This document shows positions 24,206 to 34,071 of a stretch of 64,000 nt of DNA, in pieces. Source of the DNA: an uncultured Clostridia bacterium (lineage in GTDB: Bacteria > Bacillota > Clostridia > Christensenellales > Pumilibacteraceae); NCBI GenBank assembly GCA_934270565.1, contig CAKQPR010000002.1, forward strand, positions 124,001-188,000, written 5' to 3'. Position numbers and translations under genes: made by a program. Numbering within the stretch: the first letter of the stretch is position 1; each line of letters starts with the position of its first letter. A model generated the notes under the pieces. That model had not been told where the DNA came from. It made no database searches and saw only the letters and a list, made by a program, of their open reading frames with translations.

Positions 24206-27200
24206 TTAGTTCTTCGTGATACTGCAGGTATAGGTTGCGGTGGTGGCACCGTTGATACCGTGAGCTATTCCGCAAGCGAGCTTTCTGCCGTCGGCGAAGA
24301 ATCCTGCGATGTTAGCCGCGTAATTCTCATCAAGATTGTTCCCCCAACCGCGGTTTGTTACGCTTGAAGCGGGAGTGCAACTTTCCGAAGTGAAAGTAAA
24401 GTACAGATATTCGTTACTACCGTCGGAGTAGTAAAGCTCTATCTTATCAGAAGTTACAACAAACTTTAACGTTCCCATCCAGTACTGCGTAACATTAGTA
24501 TCGTCAAAATAGGTTATAAATGCAGGGCTGCTGCTCGATCCTAAATTTACGACGATGGTTTCCCACTGATACAGTTCTACGGAAAGTACGTTTGTGCCGT
24601 TTGTGAGTGCAATACCGACACCTTTTTGATCTCTTCCACCCTCAATATCCGACAATGCAACCGAGAAAGTAAACGCTCCGGAAGTTGCCGTGTTAGGCAT
24701 TACAAGCAACTGATTCTGTCCGCTGACGGTGTAAACGCCGCTTTGATTGAGGTCGGGAGTTTGAGTGCTCTTTACGGTGCCGAAATTGCCGACCTGCCAA
24801 GTGTAATCCGTCCACGAGGTAACGTCGACGACGTTTTCGCCATCGGTAATCGTTTTGACTACGGTTGCGCCGAGGTTTCCGTTAGAGAACACGAATTTGC
24901 GCTCTCCCTCGGGAACTAACAGCGTATACTTGCCGTCGCTTCCGACGGTAATCGGTGTTGCCGCGCCGTCGATCGTAAGCGTGGTAGCGGTAAGGTCTAC
25001 ACCCGCTGCCGAGGCAAGCGTTCCGCTTACCGTGTAGAGTTTGTTTGCCGAGTAGGTGTAAGTTGCGGCGTGATTTGTAACAGCGGCGTTAATGAAATAG
25101 TCGAGAGTAATCGTCAGCTTCTTGTCTCCGCCGAGGAATTTGGAAGCAATAGCCGCATTAAGCTCGGCGTTGCTTTCGACACCAGCCCAGCCTGCGGTTA
25201 TGCCGTCCGCCGTCCAACCGAGAATGAAATTGCCTGCAATATACAGTTCGATTTTTTCGGAGGTGCAAACAATTTTGCAATCTTTGGGGTGCATACCGAA
25301 ACCGTCTAACAAATCGGTCGATACACCGTAAGTTTTCGAAATATTTCCTACGTTCACTCCGAGAGCCTGCCAACGACCGATTACAAATCTTAACGTGTCG
25401 GTTCCGTTTGTAATTCCGAAGCCGTAGTACTGTTCGTTCATTTGCCCGTCACTACCGGTATATGACTTATCGGACACTTTGATATTGAACTGAACAGGCT
25501 CGGACGTTGCAAGGTTAGGAACAGCTAAAACGTAACTGCTTGCGTTGCCGCTGACCGTTACTGTTCCCGTAAGCGCGGCAGTCTTATCGTAAGTGACGTT
25601 CGTCGAAGATTTAACTTTGCCGTAGTTGCCGATTGCGTAAGTTCCGTCAAGAAGGTTTACGTTGATCGGGGCGGTGGTTGCGGAAAGTGCGGTTGCGTCG
25701 GCATAAGCTACATAGCTGTAATCGGGAGTTGCAAACGAAATATCGTAAGTGCCCGCGATATGCGTGAACGAGAATTTGCCGTCTGCCGATACGGTCGCGC
25801 GAGTGTCGGTACCGTTTGCGTAAACCTTAACCGAGGTAAGATCGATATCTTCTACGCCTGCGGGTTTGGAAATCGTACCGCTTGCTTTTGCGACTTCGCC
25901 GATCGAATACGAGTAAGTTCTCTTCGATGCGCCGCCGTCGGGTCCGTTAGTAACGAGCGTAAGAGCCAACGAAGCGCTATCGCCGAAGAACGAAGCATAA
26001 TCGGCGTTTGCGGCTGCTCCTTCGTCCCACTGCTGGCTCATAGGTGCCACTACTCCGTCTTTAGTTACGGAGAGCGCGTAACTGCCGTTGACGTACAACT
26101 TGATTTCATCTTTCGTGCGAACGATCTTATAGGTTCTTTCGGCTAAACCGTTGCCCTCGGAAGTGAAAGGATAGACTTTTTCATAGCCGTAAACGCCCAC
26201 GCGAAGCCAAGCCCACTTCGAGAAAGTAAACGAAAGAACGTTGCTTCCGTTGCTGAGACCAAAGCCGAAATAGTAATCGTCTCCGCCCGTTTCGGTCGTC
26301 ATCATTTTAACGGTGTATTCTCTCTCGCCTGCCGTTGCGGTGTTGGGCATTACAAGCGTGTAGTGTCCAGAGGACTTTTCGACCGTAACGCTGCCGTCAA
26401 GCGCGGCGGTGCGATCATAGCCGCCTGTCGTAGAAGTAATCGAGCCGTGTTTTCCGATCGCGAAGGTGTTGTCCGCAAGGGTTGCGGTGATCGGCGCGGC
26501 GTCCTTACCGACCGTTACGCCGTCCGCGTAAGCGATATAGCCTTCGGTTTCGAACGAGAAATCGTGCGTACCTTCGGGGATAACGAGACTGAACGTTCCG
26601 TCAGCCGCAACGATCGCCTCGGTGAGGTTGCCGTCGGCGTACACTTTAACTTTAGTAAGATCGAAATCGGTGCTTCCGCTCGGAGCCGCTACCGTTCCGG
26701 TTACGGTTCCGATATTTGCCATAGAGAACGAATACGTTCTTGCAAACGACATAGGAGTGCCGGTAGAATTCAATACGAGGGCAAGTTCTTTGTTTTCTCC
26801 TAAGAAACCTGCGAATTCGTCAGCGTTTATACCGCCCCAGCCTCCTCCGAGCTCCGTTGTTATTCCGTCTTTTGTAACCGAAATGACGTATGTATTATCT
26901 ACATACAGTTTGATTTCGTCTTTTGTGCGCAATATCTTTCCTTGTTTCGGCTGCCAACCTGCTTTTTGCATAAACAGGTACACGCGCTCGACGCCGGTTC
27001 CGCCGCCTTGCGCAATATTAACACGCAACCAGTTCCAGTGACTGAACGAGAACGAAAGCACCTTATCGCCGTTGGAAAGTCCGAAACCATAATAGAAATC
27101 ATCGCTCGGAGCTCCGCCGATCTGACTTAAATCGATCGTGTATTCGCGATCTTCGGTCGTAGCCGTATTCGGCATCGGAAGCATAAAGTGCGAAGAATGG

Positions 27201-28288
27201 TTTACGCTAACGGAACCGTCAAGCGCGGCGTTTTTATCGAAAGTTGCGCCGGACACTCTGGTGTTTTTATAGTTGCCGATATCGAAAGTGTTCGGTTTAA
27301 GCGTAGCGTTTACGTCGGCAACCGCATCTTCGCCGACGGTTACGTTGCCGTAAGCGACGTAGTTGTCGTTTTTGAACACGAGGTCGTAAGCGTTTTTGAT
27401 AGATACGTTTACGGTGTAATTGCCGCTTGCGTTTATCGTTGCGTCGATCTTTTTGCCGTTGACGTAGATCTCTGTTTTCGTGAGGTCAACCGAGGAAGCG
27501 CCGCAAGCGATCGTTCCGCTTACTTCGACTTTGCGGAGCTCGTAGTAGATCTTCATCGAGCCGGTCGCGTAGTCGGTGGGTTTTATTTCCTGAGTGCAGG
27601 CAAGATCCCAGTACCATTTATCGACGGTATCCGTTCCGATCGAGGTCGGAAGCGTGAAAGTATCGCCGTAATAGAGGTTTTCGATTTTGCCGTCGTCGCT
27701 GTAAGCGAGCGTGTACGGACCCATATACTTTTTGAGCTGATCGGCGTATTTGCCCTCTTCCATTCCGAGGTTTTTCCACGCGACGTAAGCCATCGAAGCT
27801 TTTACTTCGTCGGTGTAGTACACGTTTTCGCCGTCCACGATATAGCCGCGCGCGACGAGCGTTCTGTTCTCCTGTCCCGCGGGAATAAACCGCGAATCGA
27901 GGTACGCATACGACGAATAACTACCGTCGGCGTTTGCCGTCCAGTTTTTCGTGACGTCGGCGGTTATGGCGCTCGGCGTATCCTTGGTAAGTTCGGTAAC
28001 GCCTTTTGCGTTATACACGTCGAGCGGGATATAAACCACGCCTGCGGTTTTACCCTCGCCCGCGTATGCCGCTTTGTCGGCGGTAAGGTCGATCTGAAAG
28101 CGCATTTGCCTGACGTCCGTGCCGTCGTCCGCGATGAACACCGAAGCGCCCGACGAAGTAAATCCCTCGAGGGAAACGGCGCCCGCCGCTTTCGCCGGCG
28201 CGGAAACTACTCCCCCCCCCAGAGAAATTATGCCTATCGTCAACGCCAGCGTCGCCGCGACGAGAAGTAGCTTTAATTTCTTTCTCAT
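24206..28288 (-). CDS. Giant secreted protein with four tandem beta-sandwich modules
   Basis: A 1360-residue exported protein, last gene of the glycan operon. After a signal peptide (about 1-34, APAKA end) comes an N-terminal domain (about 35-180) and a short InlB-like segment (about 200-250, YGDTFTLP...KWYWD). Four repeats start near 254, 528, 800 and 1085. Each has a carboxypeptidase-regulatory/CNA-B-like domain (SGTI..., VYADG, YIAYADGVTVG) and a LamG-like domain with TKDEIKLYV. No catalytic domain or cell-wall anchor is visible, so glycan binding is inferred. A run of nine G codes for three glycines in the signal peptide. Start ATG 28288 follows GGAGG. Confidence 0.8.
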   Translation of the reverse strand: MRKKLKLLLVAATLALTIGIISLGGGVVSAPAKAAGAVSLEGFTSSGASVFIADDGTDVRQMRFQIDLTADKAAYAGEGKTAGVVYIPLDVYNAKGVTELTKDTPSAITADVTKNWTANADGSYSSYAYLDSRFIPAGQENRTLVARGYIVDGENVYYTDEVKASMAYVAWKNLGMEEGKYADQLKKYMGPYTLAYSDDGKIENLYYGDTFTLPTSIGTDTVDKWYWDLACTQEIKPTDYATGSMKIYYELRKVEVSGTIACGASSVDLTKTEIYVNGKKIDATINASGNYTVNVSIKNAYDLVFKNDNYVAYGNVTVGEDAVADVNATLKPNTFDIGNYKNTRVSGATFDKNAALDGSVSVNHSSHFMLPMPNTATTEDREYTIDLSQIGGAPSDDFYYGFGLSNGDKVLSFSFSHWNWLRVNIAQGGGTGVERVYLFMQKAGWQPKQGKILRTKDEIKLYVDNTYVISVTKDGITTELGGGWGGINADEFAGFLGENKELALVLNSTGTPMSFARTYSFSMANIGTVTGTVAAPSGSTDFDLTKVKVYADGNLTEAIVAADGTFSLVIPEGTHDFSFETEGYIAYADGVTVGKDAAPITATLADNTFAIGKHGSITSTTGGYDRTAALDGSVTVEKSSGHYTLVMPNTATAGEREYTVKMMTTETGGDDYYFGFGLSNGSNVLSFTFSKWAWLRVGVYGYEKVYPFTSEGNGLAERTYKIVRTKDEIKLYVNGSYALSVTKDGVVAPMSQQWDEGAAANADYASFFGDSASLALTLVTNGPDGGASKRTYSYSIGEVAKASGTISKPAGVEDIDLTSVKVYANGTDTRATVSADGKFSFTHIAGTYDISFATPDYSYVAYADATALSATTAPINVNLLDGTYAIGNYGKVKSSTNVTYDKTAALTGTVTVSGNASSYVLAVPNLATSEPVQFNIKVSDKSYTGSDGQMNEQYYGFGITNGTDTLRFVIGRWQALGVNVGNISKTYGVSTDLLDGFGMHPKDCKIVCTSEKIELYIAGNFILGWTADGITAGWAGVESNAELNAAIASKFLGGDKKLTITLDYFINAAVTNHAATYTYSANKLYTVSGTLASAAGVDLTATTLTIDGAATPITVGSDGKYTLLVPEGERKFVFSNGNLGATVVKTITDGENVVDVTSWTDYTWQVGNFGTVKSTQTPDLNQSGVYTVSGQNQLLVMPNTATSGAFTFSVALSDIEGGRDQKGVGIALTNGTNVLSVELYQWETIVVNLGSSSSPAFITYFDDTNVTQYWMGTLKFVVTSDKIELYYSDGSNEYLYFTFTSESCTPASSVTNRGWGNNLDENYAANIAGFFADGRKLACGIAHGINGATTATYTCSITKN
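28212..28220 (-). repeat. G9 homopolymer in signal-peptide codons
   Basis: Nine consecutive G:C pairs within the codons for SLGGGVV of the giant secreted protein. A gain or loss of one base would shift the frame early and abolish the protein. Confidence 0.9.
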
Positions 28289-28328
28289 TTTCCTTGTCCT
28301 CCTATAAATTTTATTTTTTGTCGGCATG

Positions 28329-28357
28329 CCGCTCCGAGGGAATTCCCCCCGAAGCGG
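28329..28357 (-). promoter_or_regulatory. Intercistronic hairpin in the glycan operon
   Basis: Near-palindrome with arms CCGCTTCGGGGGGAA and TTCCCTCGGAGCGG (G-U pairs and one bulge), in the 83-bp gap between the CBM9-like lipoprotein gene and the giant-protein gene. There is no T tract; a role in mRNA stability is likely. Confidence 0.5.
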
Positions 28358-28371
28358 TATACCGCACGGTT

Positions 28372-30972
28372 TCAGTTACCCGCCACGGTGTTGTCGCGGC
28401 TCGGGGTAAAGGTTCCCCATTTGTCGTTCCAAGTCAAGCCGCCGCCGTTGCTTGCAAAACTTATGGCATATTCGGCGCGGATATTAGTCCACTCGTAAAC
28501 GCGAATTCCTATCGCGGTTTCACATTCTACGGCGAACATTGCCTGAATATCTTTGTCGATTGCGGCTTTATTTTCTCCGCCCCAGCCGATGCCGGAGCCG
28601 CTTGCGACGTGCATTCCGTTGCGGTCGAACGTCGCATGAAGCACGGAAGCGTTATCGTAGAGGTAAAGCACGTTGTCTTTCATTACGATACGGAAACCGA
28701 ACGTTCCTCTTCCCTGCGCTTCGGCGCTCGGCAACTGCCGATTCGTCCAGTTGAAGTTCCAGAGTGCGAGCTCTTTGGACGATTCCGTTGTTCCGATACC
28801 CGTTGCTACAATAACGCTGCCTTCGTTTTCGAGGTTGCGTTTGATAATGATTACGCGACTGCCGTTGGTGATCATAATGCCCGCAAGGTCGGCGTTTGCG
28901 TTTCCGACTTCGGTCATATCGACCTTGACAATGGCTTCATAATCTTTTCCGACGTAATTCTTGTAGTAAACCGCCACGCCCGACTCCGTATAATAGTTGC
29001 CGGTTTCCTCGTTGTATTCGAGCTTGCCGCCGCTACTGAGCGTTACGCCGTTTACTTTCGTCGTACCCCAAGCGTTTTCGGTTACGACGATCACTTTGGT
29101 GAATTTCTTGTCCTCGGCAACGCTTTCGTTGTTACCGTTTAAGTCGGTAGAAGTCGTTTCGTCGTTGAGCGTGAACGACCCTCTGTAAGTATGATGTCCC
29201 GAGAACGTCGAAGTAAGATTGTAATCGCCGCTTACCGTGAACGTTCTGCCGCCGACGGTGTATTCGCCCGCTTTGGGGAGATAAACGATAACGTAACCCG
29301 AAGCGTTGGGAATATCCGCGTAATACATAAGTTTGTCACTGCCGGTGATTACGTATCTGCTGTCTTTGACGAGCTCGCCGCCATTGTCTTTGAACGCAAA
29401 TATCGTTCTTACGAGATCGGCGGAGTCAAACGCGGAGAATGTCGCTCCGACACTGACGTTTTCGGTCGGCGTGAACGTGTATTCGCATTTTTCGTTCATT
29501 GCCGCAACGATTTCGTCATAGCTGTCCGCTCCGTTTATCGTAACTCCGGTGAGAATACCTCTCGACGCGGGAAGGAAACTTACGGTGACGGGATCGCCTT
29601 TCGGTACGGCGTATGCGCTGCCCGTGACGGATCCGTAAGTGCTTGCGCCGGCAACGTCGACGAAGTACATATATTCGGAGAGTTTTGCGCGGAGCTCGGC
29701 TTCTTTGCCGTCGTAATTTGCGAATTCGTAGTCGATTAGCTCTACGCCCTGCGTCGTGTAAATTCCGCTGTAGGCTTTGTCGCCGAGATCCTGAATACGC
29801 TCGCTCTTCCAGTAAACGTCGCCGTAGAAGTAGTAGAACATTTCGCCCTGCTTGATCACGCGGAACGTTACGAAGTCGTCGGTCAAGCCCGTGCCTGTTA
29901 TCTTCTCGGACACGCCGATCCTGTTCTGCCAGTGGAAGCTGTCGATCTGACGGCAGGACTGGAGAGTAAGGGTCGAGGGAGCACCGCTGAGTTCGGACGA
30001 ATAGACGTTGTAGGCGGCGTCGGCGCTTTCGTTTATGAGCCCGAACCTGCCGTAAACCTGATCGCCACGCATTGTGATCGGCGAACCGTCGGGGTGGGTG
30101 TAAAGCGGTTTAAGCTTCGCCTCGAACATAAAGTCCTTGGCGTAGGCGTCTTTGAGCCACAGAATCTGGGTTCTTCCGGCGGTGGTGTAAAGGTTGCCGG
30201 CGGCGTTTCTCGCCCAACGGTCGGTTGCCGCAAGCCCGTTCTCTATCGAACCGAAATTTTCGTCTTCGACGTTGCCGAGGTAGCCGTCTTTACCGAACGC
30301 AAGGTAAGTTTCTTCGCGCCACAAGCAGGTGCCGAGTACTTCGCTGCTCTCGCCGTTATAGTTGACGTACATTTCGATTTCTTCGGGGTAACCGTTCTCG
30401 CCGAAGTCCGCTTCGGTGAAGTACAGGTCTTTCCACGTCAGGAAAAGCTCGCTCGTCATCGTACATTCGCCGTCGCCGAGCGTTCCGTTCACGGTCGCTT
30501 TGTAGTAGTACGGTACTCTGCCCCAGCTGCGGCAATAGTACGGGTCGATCGTAAAGCGGAAACAACGCGCTTCGTGATATCCGAGGTCGTTCACACCGTA
30601 GGTCTGAGTACCTTTCTTGCAGATGTAGATTTCCGCCAACGAACGATTTGTAAAACGCGTGACGTAGGACATATTCGGATCGGTGACTTTAAATCCGATA
30701 TATACGCCTTTTTTCGTGAAATGCGTGGTAACTTTCCACGGTCTGTTCTTGACGTTCTGCGAAAGATAAGTCTTGTTTTGCCAAGCCGCCTCGTCGAGAA
30801 CGCCGTCGATTTTCATATCTTCGTCGGGAGTGCCCGCGAAGGGTTTGTTGAACGTATATCCGTAAGGTTCGCTTACAGGAGCATTACCTGAGTTGTCGCC
30901 GCAAGCAGCAAACATGCAAGCGATAGCCGCGGTAAGTGCCAGAACCAGAAACAGTTTGATTTTGGATTTCAT
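28372..30972 (-). CDS. Lipoprotein with CBM9-like and LamG-like modules
   Basis: An 866-residue surface lipoprotein (signal peptide with Cys24 in MFAAC). Residues about 50-240 resemble a CBM9/DOMON-type carbohydrate-binding domain (KIDGVLDEAAWQN, then YIGFKVTD). A second beta-sandwich spans about 260-430, followed by an InlB-like stretch (about 470-530) and a C-terminal LamG-like module (about 680-850, FGFRIVMKDNVLYLYDN) related to those of the next gene. No catalytic residues are recognised. It lies 14 bp after the GH43-like gene and probably displays glycan-binding sites on the cell surface. Confidence 0.8.
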   Translation of the reverse strand: MKSKIKLFLVLALTAAIACMFAACGDNSGNAPVSEPYGYTFNKPFAGTPDEDMKIDGVLDEAAWQNKTYLSQNVKNRPWKVTTHFTKKGVYIGFKVTDPNMSYVTRFTNRSLAEIYICKKGTQTYGVNDLGYHEARCFRFTIDPYYCRSWGRVPYYYKATVNGTLGDGECTMTSELFLTWKDLYFTEADFGENGYPEEIEMYVNYNGESSEVLGTCLWREETYLAFGKDGYLGNVEDENFGSIENGLAATDRWARNAAGNLYTTAGRTQILWLKDAYAKDFMFEAKLKPLYTHPDGSPITMRGDQVYGRFGLINESADAAYNVYSSELSGAPSTLTLQSCRQIDSFHWQNRIGVSEKITGTGLTDDFVTFRVIKQGEMFYYFYGDVYWKSERIQDLGDKAYSGIYTTQGVELIDYEFANYDGKEAELRAKLSEYMYFVDVAGASTYGSVTGSAYAVPKGDPVTVSFLPASRGILTGVTINGADSYDEIVAAMNEKCEYTFTPTENVSVGATFSAFDSADLVRTIFAFKDNGGELVKDSRYVITGSDKLMYYADIPNASGYVIVYLPKAGEYTVGGRTFTVSGDYNLTSTFSGHHTYRGSFTLNDETTSTDLNGNNESVAEDKKFTKVIVVTENAWGTTKVNGVTLSSGGKLEYNEETGNYYTESGVAVYYKNYVGKDYEAIVKVDMTEVGNANADLAGIMITNGSRVIIIKRNLENEGSVIVATGIGTTESSKELALWNFNWTNRQLPSAEAQGRGTFGFRIVMKDNVLYLYDNASVLHATFDRNGMHVASGSGIGWGGENKAAIDKDIQAMFAVECETAIGIRVYEWTNIRAEYAISFASNGGGLTWNDKWGTFTPSRDNTVAGN

Positions 30973-30986
30973 TTTGCCCTCCCCCC

Positions 30987-33083
30987 TTATTTGCCGAGCA
31001 CGACGATTTCGGATATGCGAAGCTCGCCGCTCTCTTTATACAAATCGGATTTACGAAGCGTAAGCACGATACTGTTCGCCTTGATTTCGTTGAATGTCGC
31101 GATTGCCGCGCTTCCCGCCTGAAGGTTGCCGATACCGGTCTTATATGCGTTTACGTTGTACGGCAGGTCTTTGATGAAGCATTTGGTTTCGTTGCCGCCG
31201 GTGCGCCATGCGGGCGTTTCGGACAGGTTGAACTGTATCATAGACACGCTCTTGAACGCGTTGTCCGTCGAATACGAATTGTATACGAGCACGCCGCGAA
31301 CGGTAGTAGGTTCAGCGAACGTAAGCGTGATTTCAACGTTTTTGTTCCGATTTTCCGCTTTGAATTCCTTTTCGGCGTTCTCGTTGCGGGTTACCCACAT
31401 ACCGTCGTTTAAGTATTTAACGGTGTCGGCTTTGCCGTTTTTAACGGTGATCGTCGCATTTTTTGCCACGTTCTTATAGCCGCTCGCGACGGAAGTGCGG
31501 GGCTGAAGCGACGTGGTGGGTCCGTTGCCGATCGGCATATATATTCCGGTGTTCTCCATATACTGGAAACTTGCCGAAGAAAGCGCGTAAAGTCTGCCTT
31601 GGTCGAGACCGCCGAACGGTGTCTGGCGCTGCCAGTGCGCGATCCACAATTCGTCGCCCACTTCGACAAACGAGACGTGTCCGACGTTGGACATAAAGTC
31701 GTTTACCGTGACGTCCGCGCCTAAGATGAACGCGCCGTCTTCCACGTTCGGCTTGATGAAGCCTTCGAGCGGATTGTAGCTATATGCGGCTTTGCAGTCG
31801 TAATCGCCTTGCGGGCGGTCTACTCCGCAGGGAGAATATGCGCAAACGTATACCTTTCTGCCCTCTCTGTCTTTGGTTACAACAATATTCGGGGCTTCGA
31901 CAAGGTCGAATTCGTTCTGACCGTCGTTGCTCTCGGTGCCGTCGGCATAGGTGGTGTAACTTTTCCAGCTTCTTGCGAGATGACGGGGCTTGGTCGGATC
32001 GAGGATCTTTTTGCCGTTCTCGCCGATCGTTTCGGTGCCGGCGTACTCGGTTCTGACGAATTTCTTACCGACGGAAGCGTCCTGATTGCCGAGCATTACC
32101 GATCCGGTGTAGGACGAATTATATACGCCGCGCATAATGCAGGAAAGCGTCGAGTAGTCGGGCGATACCATGTCCTGCATTTTTACGCCCCAGATGCAGT
32201 GCCCGCCCGGGCTGTTACTTGCCATATGGCGAACGAAGTACAGGTACAGGTCGCCGTTTTCGTCAAAGAAAGGCGATACGTCGATGATCGTGAAGCTCTC
32301 GTCGCGCTCGGCGAAATCGGGAGCTGCGCGGAATTCGTCCGTATAGAGAAGTTCGTCGCATTCTTCGTCTAAAAGTATGGTCGGATTGATTTCGTCAAGG
32401 ACGTAACCGTTGAGGTTTTTCGCGTCCGCCGCGCCGTAGTACTTTTCGCTCGTGCACGGAATGAACGGTCCGAACGGGGTTTCCGATACCGCAACTCCTA
32501 TGTAGAACCGACTGAAAATGTGGTCGGCAGACGAATATCTTGCGCCTTGCTCGGTAAGAAGCGCGTTGTTTTGCTTGCTCGCCGCGGTGTAGTAAAGATA
32601 ATACTTGCCGTCCCTCGGATTGCGGATACACTCGGGGGCATACATATTGTTGCTTACCCAAGTATCGACGGAGAGCTTGAGCGAATAGCAGTTGTCAACC
32701 GCTCCGCACATTTCCCAGTCCACCATATCGCGCGAACGCGACGTAAGAACGTACGGATAGTACGCGGCTTCGCCGTTCTCCTTCGTCGGGGTTTTGCCGT
32801 CGGCGGTGGACGGAACTCCGCCCGCTTTCGTGGAGTACATATAGAACCAGCCGCCGTTTTCCGGGTCCTCTTCTTCGCTTACCCACATTACGTCGCCGTC
32901 GCCGGCGCCGTCGTTTGCGACCTCGGCGGAATTACGCCAAAGAAGGTCGCTGTCGTACTCTTCGACGTTCATTCCGTCGAAATGCGCAAGGTTAAATCCT
33001 TCCGCTTTCGGTGCGCCGGAACAAGCAAACGCCGTTGCCGCAAATGCTGCGGCAAGTAAAAACGCTAATACTTTTTTCCTCAT
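30987..33083 (-). CDS. GH43-like glycoside hydrolase lipoprotein with C-terminal discoidin-like domain
   Basis: A 698-residue surface enzyme. After a lipoprotein-type signal (Cys21), residues about 35-520 form a five-bladed propeller of the GH43/GH117/GH32 type: NMYAPECIRNPRDGKYYLYY, VLDEINPTILLDEE and IDVSPFFDENGDLYLYF carry the expected acidic residues. Residues about 545-690 resemble an F5/8-type or CBM32-like jelly roll (VAKNATITVKNG, TFAEPTTVRGVLVYNS). It probably removes arabinose, xylose or a related terminal sugar outside the cell. The exact subfamily cannot be fixed by eye. Fifth gene of the operon, 73 bp after the second permease. Confidence 0.82.
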   Translation of the reverse strand: MRKKVLAFLLAAAFAATAFACSGAPKAEGFNLAHFDGMNVEEYDSDLLWRNSAEVANDGAGDGDVMWVSEEEDPENGGWFYMYSTKAGGVPSTADGKTPTKENGEAAYYPYVLTSRSRDMVDWEMCGAVDNCYSLKLSVDTWVSNNMYAPECIRNPRDGKYYLYYTAASKQNNALLTEQGARYSSADHIFSRFYIGVAVSETPFGPFIPCTSEKYYGAADAKNLNGYVLDEINPTILLDEECDELLYTDEFRAAPDFAERDESFTIIDVSPFFDENGDLYLYFVRHMASNSPGGHCIWGVKMQDMVSPDYSTLSCIMRGVYNSSYTGSVMLGNQDASVGKKFVRTEYAGTETIGENGKKILDPTKPRHLARSWKSYTTYADGTESNDGQNEFDLVEAPNIVVTKDREGRKVYVCAYSPCGVDRPQGDYDCKAAYSYNPLEGFIKPNVEDGAFILGADVTVNDFMSNVGHVSFVEVGDELWIAHWQRQTPFGGLDQGRLYALSSASFQYMENTGIYMPIGNGPTTSLQPRTSVASGYKNVAKNATITVKNGKADTVKYLNDGMWVTRNENAEKEFKAENRNKNVEITLTFAEPTTVRGVLVYNSYSTDNAFKSVSMIQFNLSETPAWRTGGNETKCFIKDLPYNVNAYKTGIGNLQAGSAAIATFNEIKANSIVLTLRKSDLYKESGELRISEIVVLGK

Positions 33084-33156
33084 AATTTTCTCCTTTTCAT
33101 AATAAATTTTCTCATATTTTGCTCCTTACCGAGTTTATGTGACTTGATTTCGGTAA

Positions 33157-34059
33157 TCAGCCTTTAAGTCCGCTCGTCACGGCAACGCCTTTGAGTATGA
33201 ATTTCTGCGAAGCAAGATACAGGCATACCATCGGGATCGTGGCTACCATCGTTCCGGACATCAGCAGTTGCCAGTCGGCGTTGGACGCCGTACGCAGATA
33301 CGCGAGCGAGAGCTGCAGCGGATAGATTTCGGGGTAGCCGAGAAGGTAATACAAAGGACCGAGGTAGTCGTTATACGCGCCTATGAACGTCAGAATAAAC
33401 TGCGAACCTATCGCGGGCATCGACAGCGGTAAGGCGATGCGGAAGAATATTCCGTAATCGCCCAGCCCGTCTACTCTCGCCGCGCCCAGAAGGTCGTCGG
33501 GAAGTCCCGCGTAAAACTGACGAAGGAAGAACACGACGCCGATGCTTCCCATCATTTTGGGAATCATAAGAGGCAGAGGCGTTCCCATCCAGCCGATTCC
33601 GTCGAAGATTATGACGGAAGCGATCATTCCCACGCAGTTAGGGAGGGTCAGAGCGCTCATCAGAATGGCGAAAATCGGTTTTTTGAGGAAGAACTCGACT
33701 TTCGCGAAGCCGTATGCCGCGAGCGCAGACACGACAACGCCTACCGCTATAGTGGGAACGTACATCCACAGCGTAACTCCGAACGCGCGGACGAGGTTTC
33801 TCGCCGTTGACGAAGTTGTGAGCACGGTCTTATAGCCGTCGAGCGAAAAGCCCATTTTCGGCCACCAGTAGAACGTCGTGCCGTTGGCTTCAACCGAGGT
33901 TTTGAACGACGTGATTACTACGATATAAAGGGGCACGACTATGAACAGCGCCGCGATTATTACGATCGCGTGGTTGAGAACGCTTATCGCGACGGCTCTG
34001 CCCGTCGGTTTTTTCTTGTTCTCGTGCGCGAGGTTTATGTTATCGATTGTCTTTTCCAT
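33157..34059 (-). CDS. CUT1 ABC sugar transporter permease (MalG-like)
   Basis: A 300-residue membrane protein with six segments and the EAA loop ARVDGLGDYGIFFRIALPLSMP (about residues 196-217) that contacts the shared ATPase. Its length and the C-terminal KG ending are typical of MalG-type subunits. It pairs with the permease 12 bp upstream. No ATPase is encoded in the locus, as is usual for Firmicutes CUT1 systems that share MsmK-type ATPases. Confidence 0.93.
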   Translation of the reverse strand: MEKTIDNINLAHENKKKPTGRAVAISVLNHAIVIIAALFIVVPLYIVVITSFKTSVEANGTTFYWWPKMGFSLDGYKTVLTTSSTARNLVRAFGVTLWMYVPTIAVGVVVSALAAYGFAKVEFFLKKPIFAILMSALTLPNCVGMIASVIIFDGIGWMGTPLPLMIPKMMGSIGVVFFLRQFYAGLPDDLLGAARVDGLGDYGIFFRIALPLSMPAIGSQFILTFIGAYNDYLGPLYYLLGYPEIYPLQLSLAYLRTASNADWQLLMSGTMVATIPMVCLYLASQKFILKGVAVTSGLKG

Positions 34060-34071
34060 AGATGCCTCCCC

